Made by a program: the position numbers and the translations under genes. From Streptomyces sp. M41(2017) (lineage in GTDB: Bacteria; Actinomycetota; Actinomycetes; Streptomycetales; Streptomycetaceae), in NCBI RefSeq assembly GCF_002078175.1, contig NZ_MWFK01000001.1, positions 1,922,001-1,986,000 of the forward strand: DNA of 64,000 nucleotides, in the 5' to 3' direction. Shown one piece after another: positions 36,032 through 42,904 of this stretch. The notes under the pieces are model-generated. The model ran no database searches, was not told the DNA's origin, and saw only the letters and a program-made list of their open reading frames with translations. The stretch's first letter is position 1. Every line of letters starts with the position of its first letter.

Positions 36032-36574
36032 GTGTACTTCGCCGCACTGCTCGCGCGCACCGAAGACGGGTGGGAAGCGAGCGACACAGAGCTCGACGAT
36101 GTGGAAACCCTGTCGGATCTGACCGACCTGGCCCGTGAAGTCTCGGACGAGGACACGGTGCTTCTGCTCATCGAGCAGGAGGACGCGTGGTTCGGTGTCG
36201 TCCGCGTGGACGGCGAGGAGGACCCTCGCATCTACGTGTCGGACGCCGCCGCCGCAGCCCGCAGTTCGTACGGCGAGATCCTGCTCACGGACGAAGTGCT
36301 GGGACGGGAACCGGGCGGCGACGACGCCGACCTGGACGCCCTCGACCTGGACGGCACGGAGGACGGTGAGCCCGCGGACTCCGAGGACGACGAGGAGGAA
36401 GAAGAGGGGAGTGTGTCCGGCGAAGCCGTGTCGCACAGCCCCGTCGGGGACCGCTACATCCTCGCGGACCTCGGAGTGAGCGAGAGGGAACTGCTGGCCC
36501 TGGACGAAGGCGAGGCGCTCAGCACGATCGCCGAGTCGCTGGGGGCGGCCGAGGTCCTGGAGACCGTCCGCTAG
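36032..36574 (+). CDS. tRNA adenosine deaminase-associated protein
   Basis: A 180-residue acidic protein that always sits beside tadA in actinobacteria by recall. Conserved opening VYFAALLARTEDGWEASDTELDD, then EQEDAWFGVVRVDGEEDPRIYVSDAAAAARSSYGEILL; a very acidic linker (about 105-135, DEEEEE) precedes a C-terminal helical part DRYILADLGVSERELLALDEGEALSTIAESLGAAEVLE. GTG 36032 is preferred (GGGAG 7 nt upstream) over ATG 36011, which lacks a ribosome site. Role unknown, presumably with TadA. Confidence 0.85.
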   Translation: MYFAALLARTEDGWEASDTELDDVETLSDLTDLAREVSDEDTVLLLIEQEDAWFGVVRVDGEEDPRIYVSDAAAAARSSYGEILLTDEVLGREPGGDDADLDALDLDGTEDGEPADSEDDEEEEEGSVSGEAVSHSPVGDRYILADLGVSERELLALDEGEALSTIAESLGAAEVLETVR

Positions 36575-36920
36575 GCCCAGGGACGGCGGGCAGGTCCTCC
36601 GTACCGGCGAGCCAGGCCCCCGCTCCCGGACCCGACGACGCGGTAACGGCATCAGCAACGACAACAGTCGCCGGGCCGGCGCGTACGACGCGGCCGGCTC
36701 CACAGTCCTGTCCGCACGCGGCAGGACGACGACACCGCCGGTGGACGGCCCCGGCCTCGCACGGGATCGGTGACCCGGCCCCGGGCGGGGCCGGGTCACC
36801 CCTGTCCGTCCGGTCTCGGGACCCCCACGCTCCCGGACCGCTCCCGCCTCACCGCACCCTCGGTGCCCTCGGGCCGCTCTCCGCGCCTCGGCCCGGAGGG
36901 GGTTCCGCTAGGTTCCCGGG
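36575..36920. other. 346-bp gene-free stretch upstream of tadA, with terminator
   Basis: Contains a strong hairpin at 36769-36800: GGTGACCCGGCCCC-GGGC-complement, 14-bp arms. Likely terminator of the TadA-partner transcript, so tadA would have its own promoter; TAGGTT (36909-36914) is the candidate -10. Nothing else was recognised. Confidence 0.65.
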
Positions 36921-37412
36921 GTGAGCACCTCCCATCAGGCACCCCGGCCCGACCCCGTACGCGCCCCCTGGCGGGACCCGATGCGGCTCGCTCTGGACGA
37001 GGCACGGCTGGCCGTCCGGGACGGGGACGTTCCCGTCGGAGCCGTCGTGCTGGCGCCGGACGGGACGACCGTTCTGGCGGCCGGGCACAACGAACGCGAG
37101 GCCACCGGCGACCCGACGGCGCACGCCGAGGTCCTCGCGCTGCGCCGGGCCGCCGCACGGCTCGGGGAATGGCGGCTGACCGGCTGCACGCTCGTCGTCA
37201 CCCTGGAGCCCTGCACGATGTGCGCCGGCGCGCTCGTGCAGTCCCGGGTCGAGCGGGTGGTCTACGGCGCGCGCGACGAGAAGGCGGGCGCGACCGGATC
37301 CGTCTGGGACGTGGTCCGGGACCGACGGCTGAACCACCGGCCCGAGGTCGTCGAAGGTGTCCTCGCCGACGAGTCCGCCGCGCTGCTCACCGACTTCTTC
37401 CGCGGCCGCTGA
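36921..37412 (+). CDS. tadA: tRNA-specific adenosine deaminase
   Basis: A 163-residue zinc deaminase converting A34 to inosine in tRNA-Arg(ACG); that tRNA gene is in this window at 60293-60365. Zinc and catalytic residues: THAEVLALRRA (HAE) and EPCTMCAGAL (PCxxC). GTG 36921 follows TAGGTT by exactly 6 nt, so a leaderless start is likely; an internal ATG at 36981 (MRLALDEARLAVRDGDVPVGA) would also give a full domain. Confidence 0.95.
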   Translation: MSTSHQAPRPDPVRAPWRDPMRLALDEARLAVRDGDVPVGAVVLAPDGTTVLAAGHNEREATGDPTAHAEVLALRRAAARLGEWRLTGCTLVVTLEPCTMCAGALVQSRVERVVYGARDEKAGATGSVWDVVRDRRLNHRPEVVEGVLADESAALLTDFFRGR

Positions 37413-37513
37413 CCGCGCCCCGGGTGGGCTCGTGGGCCCCTGCCCCGCGCGGCCGTTCCGGGGTCCCGAAACGGATTTCAGACCATGGCCCACCTTGGGG
37501 TAGGGTCTTCCTC

Positions 37514-37601
37514 GGTAGCGTGTCCGAGCGGCCGAAGGAGCTCGCCTCGAAAGCGAGTGTGGCGTAACCCGTCACCGAGGGTTCAAATCCCTCCGCTACC
37601 G
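37514..37601 (+). tRNA. tRNA-Ser(CGA)
   Basis: Class II, 88 nt: acceptor GGTAGCG/CGCTACC, anticodon loop CTCGAAA (CGA), variable arm TGTGGCGTAACCCGTCAC, T loop TTCAAAT. No CCA encoded. Confidence 0.96.
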
Positions 37602-37606
37602 CTTCA

Positions 37607-37636
37607 GAAGGGCCCCGTCGAAAGACGGGGCCCTTC
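37607..37636 (+). terminator. terminator of tRNA-Ser(CGA)
   Basis: Perfect 13-bp arms (GAAGGGCCCCGTC) with GAAA loop, 5 bp after the tRNA. Confidence 0.88.
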
Positions 37637-37679
37637 GTGCGTTCCTGGTCGGACGGTGCCTTCCGGGGCTCCGGGCACG

Positions 37680-37830
37680 GAAAAGCCCCGGCGTCCGCTC
37701 AGTCGCCGGGGCTCACCTTCCGCACCCACAAGGGGCGGAGGAGGCGGCATCGGGGGGACAGCCGCCTCCCCCGTTCCAAGGACCCTCAGGTCCACGCCGC
37801 CGTCTCGGGGGAAAGCTGCGGCGCGGACCC
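37680..37830 (-). ncRNA. probable 6C RNA (C-rich-loop sRNA)
   Basis: On the minus strand two stable hairpins present C-runs in their loops. GCCGC/GCGGC-type stem 37795-37823 has loop AGCTTTCCCCCGAGACG. The other is GAGGCGGC/GCCGCCTC (37741-37768) with loop TGTCCCCCCGAT, six C. They are followed by a terminator AGCCCCGGCG/CGCCGGGGCT (37684-37713) and a short T-run. This is the architecture of the actinobacterial 6C RNA family. Ends are approximate and no promoter was recognised. No protein gene on either strand in 37637-38030 is convincing. Confidence 0.72.
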
Positions 37831-38030
37831 CGCAATGAGGCTCCTCCGGGCCCCGCGGAGTTCCTGCCGGTTCCGCCGGGCTCTCTTCCATCCTGACCTG
37901 CGGCCGCGCGCCCCGGGCCCGGCAAAAGACCTCGACCAGTGGGCCGTTGGTCCCTAAAGAGCGTGTGAAGGTTAAACTCACCGCCGTCACAGGGGGCCCA
38001 CCGGGCGCAGCAGGCACAGGGGAGGCCGCC

Positions 38031-38210
38031 ATGGCGGTGAATTCGAAGAAGATCGCGATCTACGTCATCGTGGTCTTCGCGCTCTACGTGATCATCACGG
38101 ATCCGGCCAAGGCCGCCGATTACGTCCAGATAGGCTTCGAGGGCATATCGAGCGCCGCCCAGGCGGTGGGCGACTTCATGACCTGGGTCGCCGACGGAGC
38201 CCAGAACTGA
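38031..38210 (+). CDS. 59-residue single-TM membrane protein
   Basis: MAVNSKKIAIYVIVVFALYVIITDPAKAADYVQ: a lysine anchor, one hydrophobic helix (about 8-23) and a C-terminal amphipathic part GFEGISSAAQAVGDFMTWVADGAQ. GGAGG lies 5 nt before the ATG. Function unknown; widespread in streptomycetes by recall. The next gene starts 31 bp later, so the two probably form an operon. Confidence 0.8.
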   Translation: MAVNSKKIAIYVIVVFALYVIITDPAKAADYVQIGFEGISSAAQAVGDFMTWVADGAQN

Positions 38211-38241
38211 CGCCCGGCGCCGACACCACCAAGGAGTTCCC

Positions 38242-38535
38242 GTGATCCGCCATCTGGTCCTCTTCAAGCTCAACGACGGCGTCGAGCGGGACGAGCCCCG
38301 TGTCGTCGAGGGCGTCGCGGCCTTCCGCGCGCTCGGCGACCGGATCCCCGAGCTGCGGTTCTGGGAGTGCGACTGGAACATCACCGACCGGCCCATCGCG
38401 TACGACTTCGCGATCAACTCCGCCGTCGAGGACACCGAAGCGCTCACCCGCTACCTGGAACACCCGGCCCACCAGGCGGGCGTCGCCCTCTGGCGCGAGT
38501 TCGCCACCTGGGTGATCGCCGACTATCCGTTCTGA
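38242..38535 (+). CDS. Dabb-family stress-response dimeric barrel protein
   Basis: A 97-residue dimeric alpha/beta-barrel: starts MIRHLVLFKLNDGVE (histidine and lysine typical of Dabb) and continues PELRFWECDWNITDRPIAYDFAINSAVEDTEALTRYLEHPAHQAGVALWREFAT. GTG start with AAGGAG 6 nt upstream. Family members are small-molecule or polyketide-cyclising enzymes or stress proteins; no specific reaction can be given. Terminated by the hairpin at 38623-38651. Confidence 0.88.
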   Translation: MIRHLVLFKLNDGVERDEPRVVEGVAAFRALGDRIPELRFWECDWNITDRPIAYDFAINSAVEDTEALTRYLEHPAHQAGVALWREFATWVIADYPF

Positions 38536-38622
38536 TCCATACGCCCGCTCCGCGCCGGTTTTCCGCTCGTTCGATCAGAACGATCCGATGGGTGCGACCG
38601 GCCGCGGCGCCCTCATTTCCCG

Positions 38623-38651
38623 CCCCTGACCGCAACCGGTCAGGGGTTTTT
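38623..38651 (+). terminator. intrinsic terminator with U-run
   Basis: CCCCTGACC-GCAACC-GGTCAGGGG followed by TTTTT; the only classical L-shaped terminator with a clear U-run in this part of the window. It separates the small-protein operon from sigF. Confidence 0.92.
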
Positions 38652-38737
38652 GGTGTCTTACGCCCCAACTCACCCCCAACACGGCAATATGCGGTGCTTG
38701 CACACAGTGCACATGTCTTGTGATGCTATGACCGCTT

Positions 38738-38780
38738 TTGACGGATGAGTTGACGGATACGTTGACGGACGTTGACGAAT
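38738..38780 (+). repeat. tandem TTGACG repeats in the sigF leader
   Basis: TTGACGG at 38738-38744, 38750-38756 and 38762-38768, then TTGACGA at 38772-38778: spacings 12, 12 and 10 bp. The array ends just before the sigF ribosome site. Upstream (38690-38735) the sequence is AT-rich and could hold the promoter. Confidence 0.75.
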
Positions 38781-38798
38781 GACGAGGTGGCGTTGACC

Positions 38799-39761
38799 GT
38801 GTCGGCCAGTACTGCGCCGCCCCAGGAGGAAGCCCCGGCCCCGGCCCAGGCACCGGCCCCCACGCATGCCCCGGCCCAGGTCCCGCCCTCGCCCCCGGCG
38901 CAGAGCACCGCACCCGACGCCGCAGCAGGCACCGCGACGAGCACCGCACCCGTGGCGCCCGTCGTCGAGACCGCCCCGGAGGTCGCACCCGAGCGACGCC
39001 GCGGCGCCGACACCCGCGCCCTGACCCAGGTGCTCTTCGGCGAGCTCAAGGTGCTGGAGCCCGGCACCCCCGAGCACAACCGGGTCCGCGGGGCGCTCAT
39101 CGAGGCCAACCTCCCCCTCGTCCGGTACGCGGCGGCCCGCTTCCGCTCCCGCAACGAACCGATGGAGGACGTGGTCCAGGTCGGCACGATCGGTCTGATC
39201 AACGCGATCGACCGCTTCGACCCGGACCGTGGCGTGCAGTTCCCGACGTTCGCGATGCCGACGGTCGTCGGCGAGATCAAGCGGTACTTCCGCGACAACG
39301 TGCGCACCGTCCACGTACCGCGGCGGCTGCACGAGCTGTGGGTGCAGGTGAACTCCGCGACGGAGGACCTGACGACCGCCTTCGGGCGCTCGCCCACCAC
39401 CTCGGAGATCGCCGAGCGGCTGCGCATCACCGAGGAGGAGGTGCTCTCCTGCATCGAGGCCGGCCGCTCGTACCACGCGACCTCCCTGGAGGCCGCCCAG
39501 GAGGGCGACGGGCTGCCGGGGCTGCTCGACCGGCTCGGCTACGAGGACCCCGCGCTCGACGGGGTCGAACACCGTGACCTCGTACGGCATCTGCTCGTAC
39601 AGTTGCCCGAACGCGAGCAGCGGATCCTGCTGCTGCGCTACTACAGCAACCTCACGCAGTCGCAGATCAGCGCGGAGCTGGGAGTGTCCCAGATGCACGT
39701 GTCAAGGCTGCTCGCCCGTAGTTTCGCGCGTCTTCGATCCGCAAACAGGATCGAGGCGTAA
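38799..39761 (+). CDS. sigF: RNA polymerase sigma factor SigF (SigB/F family)
   Basis: A 320-residue alternative sigma factor of group 3, in S. coelicolor a late sporulation factor for spore-wall and pigment genes. A long Pro/Ala-rich N-terminus (about 1-65) distinguishes it. Region 2 contains [59 protein letters not shown], region 3 [11 protein letters not shown], and region 4 ends with [30 protein letters not shown] 38799 (VSASTAPP) fits the SCO4035 start by recall and has GAGGTGG 8 nt upstream; a TTG at 38772 is in frame but lies in the repeat array. Symbol assigned from architecture and neighbourhood. Confidence 0.85.
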   Translation: MSASTAPPQEEAPAPAQAPAPTHAPAQVPPSPPAQSTAPDAAAGTATSTAPVAPVVETAPEVAPERRRGADTRALTQVLFGELKVLEPGTPEHNRVRGALIEANLPLVRYAAARFRSRNEPMEDVVQVGTIGLINAIDRFDPDRGVQFPTFAMPTVVGEIKRYFRDNVRTVHVPRRLHELWVQVNSATEDLTTAFGRSPTTSEIAERLRITEEEVLSCIEAGRSYHATSLEAAQEGDGLPGLLDRLGYEDPALDGVEHRDLVRHLLVQLPEREQRILLLRYYSNLTQSQISAELGVSQMHVSRLLARSFARLRSANRIEA

Positions 39762-39855
39762 CCGACAAGAGCGAATCGCTCAAGGTCACTTTTTCCGGCG
39801 GTTGAGCGCTGAAAAACCGTCAGACCCCCTTTTTCCAGGGCCTATTCACCCTCAC

Positions 39856-39892
39856 CATGTCGACATGTCACTACAGCGTGTTGCCGACATGT
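39856..39892 (+). promoter_or_regulatory. palindrome and direct repeat upstream of sigN
   Basis: CATGTCGACATG (39856-39867) is a perfect palindrome; CGACATGT is repeated at 39861-39868 and 39885-39892 (24-bp spacing). It lies 114-150 bp upstream of sigN in a 244-bp gap. A regulator site is inferred. Confidence 0.4.
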
Positions 39893-40005
39893 GACATTCT
39901 TCCGGAAGCGCGTTTGCCGCGGCCCCGCCTCCGGTATTCAGGTGGAGGCTGCGTTCCTCCGACGGGAGCGATTGCCGCGACCGTCCGCGACCCAAAGGGG
40001 GTGGC

Positions 40006-40902
40006 ATGTCCGCAGATCAGGGCAGCTCGAAGGTGCTCACGCTCACGAAGAGCGACGCAGTGCCCGAGGCGCACGCCGCGCTTCCCGATGTCCCTGCCGC
40101 CGAGGCCCCGGAAGCCGTTCTGGTCCCCGAGTCCTCGGGCGCCATCGACACCCGGACCCTGTCCCGCTCCCTCTTCCTGCGGCTCGCCGCACTCGGCGAG
40201 AACAGCCCGGAGCGTGCCTACGTCCGGGACACCCTCATCGAGCTCAACCTCCCGCTCGTCCGGTACGCGGCGGCCCGCTTCCGCTCCCGGAACGAACCGA
40301 TGGAGGACATCGTCCAGGTCGGCACGATCGGCCTGATCAAGGCGATCGACCGCTTCGACTGCGAACGCGGCGTGGAGTTCCCGACGTTCGCGATGCCGAC
40401 GGTCGTGGGCGAGATCAAGCGCTTCTTCCGCGACACCTCCTGGTCGGTGCGTGTCCCGCGCCGGCTTCAGGAGCTGCGGCTCGCCCTCACGAAGGCCAGC
40501 GACGAGCTCTCCCAGAAGCTCGACCGCTCGCCGACGGTCGCCGAACTCGCCACCGTGCTCGGGGTGTCCGAGGAGGACGTGGTCGACGGTCTCGCCGTCG
40601 GGAACGCGTACACCGCCTCCTCGCTCGACTCGCCCGCGCCCGAGGACGACGGCGGCGAGGGCTCCCTCGCGGACCGCCTCGGCTACGAGGACACCGCGCT
40701 GGAGGGCGTGGAGTACCGCGAGTCGCTCAAGCCGCTGCTCGCCAAACTGCCGCCCCGTGAGCGCCGGATCATCATGCTGCGCTTCTTCGCGAACATGACC
40801 CAGTCGCAGATCGGCGAGGAGGTCGGCATCTCGCAGATGCACGTCTCCCGCCTCCTCACCCGCACGCTGTCCCAGCTGCGTGAGGGTCTCATCTCCGACT
40901 GA
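40006..40902 (+). CDS. sigN: RNA polymerase sigma factor SigN (SigB/F family)
   Basis: A 298-residue paralogue of the upstream SigF with nearly identical region 2 ([61 protein letters not shown]) and region 4 ([28 protein letters not shown]), but a shorter N-terminus. By recall SigN (SCO4034) acts in aerial-hyphae development and controls nepA. ATG 40006 has AAAGGGGG 6 nt upstream. Tandem duplication of the pair is evident. No anti-sigma gene lies beside either factor. Symbol from synteny. Confidence 0.82.
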   Translation: MSADQGSSKVLTLTKSDAVPEAHAALPDVPAAEAPEAVLVPESSGAIDTRTLSRSLFLRLAALGENSPERAYVRDTLIELNLPLVRYAAARFRSRNEPMEDIVQVGTIGLIKAIDRFDCERGVEFPTFAMPTVVGEIKRFFRDTSWSVRVPRRLQELRLALTKASDELSQKLDRSPTVAELATVLGVSEEDVVDGLAVGNAYTASSLDSPAPEDDGGEGSLADRLGYEDTALEGVEYRESLKPLLAKLPPRERRIIMLRFFANMTQSQIGEEVGISQMHVSRLLTRTLSQLREGLISD

Positions 40903-40952
40903 ACATCCCACGCAGGGTTCATAATTGACGGTCCGTCAGTCACACTGGCGCG

Positions 40953-41798
40953 ATGCGTCACGAGTCGATACCCGGCCGCCGGGGTGCCCTCTGGGGCGCC
41001 TCGGCGGCCGTGCTGTGCCTGGGCGGAGTCCTGGCCGCGTGCGGCAGCGGCGGAGCCGGTGGCGGCTATGTCGCGGTCGGCCCCGGGGGCGGTCCACCAG
41101 GAGGTTCGGGAGCCGCGGTGGCCCCCTCGGGCGACGTGTCCTTGGTGCCGCTGGACGGCTCCGGGAAGCGGGACACCGGGGCGGACGGCGCCAAGTCCGG
41201 TGACGGGCGGGCCGGTTCGGGCACGGACGGATCGACGGCGTCCGGCAGCGGCCCGGGCTCAGCCGCGGGCGACGGAATCGGCGGCCCGGGGAGCACGAGG
41301 AAAGCGGGCGGCGGCAAGGCCGGGACCGGCGGCAGCGGCTCCGGGGCGGGCGGAACCGGTTCCGATGCGTCTTCCGGGTCCGACTCGGGCCGCACGGGCG
41401 GGAGTTCGGGGGGAGGTCCGGGCACAGGTGCCGGCGGTGGCGCCGGGCGGCCTTCCGCTCCGGTCACGCCCGTGCCGTCGGCGAGCGCCCGGCCGGCGGC
41501 GCTCGGGGTGACGGACACCCGGCGGACGTCCACCGATCACCGGTGGTGCGAGAAGGTCACCGTCTCGTTCCGCAACACCGGTGGGACGGCAGTGCGTTCG
41601 GGCACGGTGACGTTCGGGACGCACATCATCGGGTCGCTCGGGATCGACTGGGCGACGATCACGTCGGCCGAGGCCCTTCCCGCACCGATCGCCGCCGGCG
41701 CGAGGAAGGACGGCACCTGGACGGTGTGCGTCGACGCGTGGCGGGTGCCGTTGGGCATGCACATCGAGACGCGGGACGTGTCCGTCCAGTGGAAGTAG
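40953..41798 (+). CDS. Gly/Ser-rich lipoprotein
   Basis: A 281-residue secreted lipoprotein. The signal peptide ends in the lipobox LAAC (Cys30). About 135 residues of Gly/Ser/Thr/Pro low-complexity linker follow (about 32-175), then a compact C-terminal domain of about 95 residues: TSTDHRWCEKVTVSFRNTGGTAVRSGTVTFGTHIIGSLGIDWATITS ... CVDAWRVPLGMHIETRDVSVQWK, with two cysteines that could form a disulfide. Looks like a tethered display domain spanning the cell wall. Function unknown. Starts 51 bp after sigN, so it could be co-transcribed. Confidence 0.8.
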   Translation: MRHESIPGRRGALWGASAAVLCLGGVLAACGSGGAGGGYVAVGPGGGPPGGSGAAVAPSGDVSLVPLDGSGKRDTGADGAKSGDGRAGSGTDGSTASGSGPGSAAGDGIGGPGSTRKAGGGKAGTGGSGSGAGGTGSDASSGSDSGRTGGSSGGGPGTGAGGGAGRPSAPVTPVPSASARPAALGVTDTRRTSTDHRWCEKVTVSFRNTGGTAVRSGTVTFGTHIIGSLGIDWATITSAEALPAPIAAGARKDGTWTVCVDAWRVPLGMHIETRDVSVQWK

Positions 41799-41870
41799 GA
41801 CCACGGAGCGGCGCGGAAAGGCGTGCCGCGGAAAAGCGCGCGTGGTGGCCGGGGTGCCCGGCCGGCCTGC

Positions 41871-42071
41871 CTACTTGAACGCGAGCCAGGCCACCGCGGC
41901 GACGACCACGACGGCGACGATGACGCCGACGATCAGACCCACACGGGGACCGGCGGGAGCCGCCGCCTGCTGCTGCTGCCGGCCCTGGGGGGACTCGTCG
42001 ACGAACGCACGGAACATCTGGGTGCTGCCCGCGGGGTCGTAGTTGCCCTCGGGGCCCTGGGTGTTTGCCAT
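41871..42071 (-). CDS. 66-residue tail-anchored membrane protein
   Basis: Starts MANTQGPEGNYDPAGSTQMFRAFVDESPQGRQQQQ and ends in one hydrophobic helix GLIVGVIVAVVVVAAVAWLAFK (about 44-65): a soluble Gln-rich head with a C-terminal anchor. The ATG at 42071 is preferred; the upstream 34 codons are not protein-like. Function unknown. Convergent with the lipoprotein gene. Confidence 0.75.
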   Translation of the reverse strand: MANTQGPEGNYDPAGSTQMFRAFVDESPQGRQQQQAAAPAGPRVGLIVGVIVAVVVVAAVAWLAFK

Positions 42072-42276
42072 AGGCCAGGACACTAGCGAATCCGCCGGGT
42101 CTGCCCAAGTGCAGGGTTCCGCTTTCCCGCCGGACCAGGGGCGGTTCGACCGGAACACCCGTTCCGTGGGCATCCCGCGCGACGCCGAACGCGCGTCCGG
42201 CGGGCGCTCCGGACCCCGTCACAGCGAACCCATAGCCTGACGACCGCCCTCACCTGCGGGTTTACATTCGCCAACG

Positions 42277-42361
42277 CTTGCCTTTGCCAAGTTTTTAGCC
42301 CTGAAGCCCCGAACTCGTTTGCCTGCGGCAACCAACTGCTTTTATGGTTGCCCTAAGCAAC
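42277..42361 (+). promoter_or_regulatory. promoter with MarR-type palindromes
   Basis: Three related inverted repeats: CTTG-N7-CAAG (42277-42291), TTGCC-TGC-GGCAA (42319-42331) and GTTGC-CCTAA-GCAAC (42347-42361). TTGCCT (42319-42324) and TATGGT (42343-42348), spaced 18 bp, can be the -35 and -10, so the second and third palindromes cover the promoter and start site. Autoregulation by the MarR protein encoded 17 bp downstream is the natural reading. Confidence 0.65.
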
Positions 42362-42377
42362 GAATAGGGGAGGTGTG

Positions 42378-42884
42378 ATGGCCGAGCAGGCGCAGTACGA
42401 GGAACTGGCTCGTCAGCTCAGCGCCATCGGTGCCGTGAAGAGGGACATGGGGCGGATCCTGCCGCCCGACTGTCCCGGAGGCTCCGCGGCCGTGCTCACG
42501 CTGCTCGGCCGGTACGGCGAGATGCGGATGAGCAGACTCGCGGAGCTTCTCTCCGTGGACATGTCGGTGACCAGCCGCCATGTCGCGCATGTCGCCGACC
42601 GGGGCTGGATCGAACGGTTCCCCGACCCCGCCGACAAGCGCTCACGCATCCTGCGCCTCACCGGCTCCGGCCAGGAGCAGCTCGACGAGCTCTCCCTGCG
42701 CAGCTCCCGGCTGCTGGCCGACCGGCTCAGCCACTGGTCCGACGACGAGGTCGGGCTCCTCATCGAGCTGATGAGCAGGCTGCGCGAGAGCTTCGGCGAC
42801 TGCCGCTCCACCCAGCGGACCCCGGCGCACCCTCCCCCGTACGCGACAGACGTATCAGAACTGACCACCCGTACACCCGCTTAG
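42378..42884 (+). CDS. MarR-family transcriptional regulator
   Basis: A 168-residue winged-helix repressor. The core (about 35-110) contains GGSAAVLTLLGRYGEMRMSRLAELLSVDMSVTSRHVAHVADRGWIERFPDPADKRSRILRLTGSGQ, a textbook MarR wing with DPADKRS. ATG 42378 has GGGGAGG 4 nt upstream; a GTG at 42375 is adjacent. It precedes the MFS exporter by 20 bp and most likely represses marR-MFS-yceI from the palindromes at 42277-42361. Ligand unknown, perhaps the exporter's substrate. Confidence 0.93.
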   Translation: MAEQAQYEELARQLSAIGAVKRDMGRILPPDCPGGSAAVLTLLGRYGEMRMSRLAELLSVDMSVTSRHVAHVADRGWIERFPDPADKRSRILRLTGSGQEQLDELSLRSSRLLADRLSHWSDDEVGLLIELMSRLRESFGDCRSTQRTPAHPPPYATDVSELTTRTPA

Positions 42885-42904
42885 TACGTAAGAAAAGGAA
42901 GCCC

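Noticed and set aside
37604..38032. A 142-codon minus-strand protein gene
   Set aside because: The region is better explained by the C-rich-loop RNA and its terminator; the translation is Pro/Gly/Arg-rich with no ribosome site.
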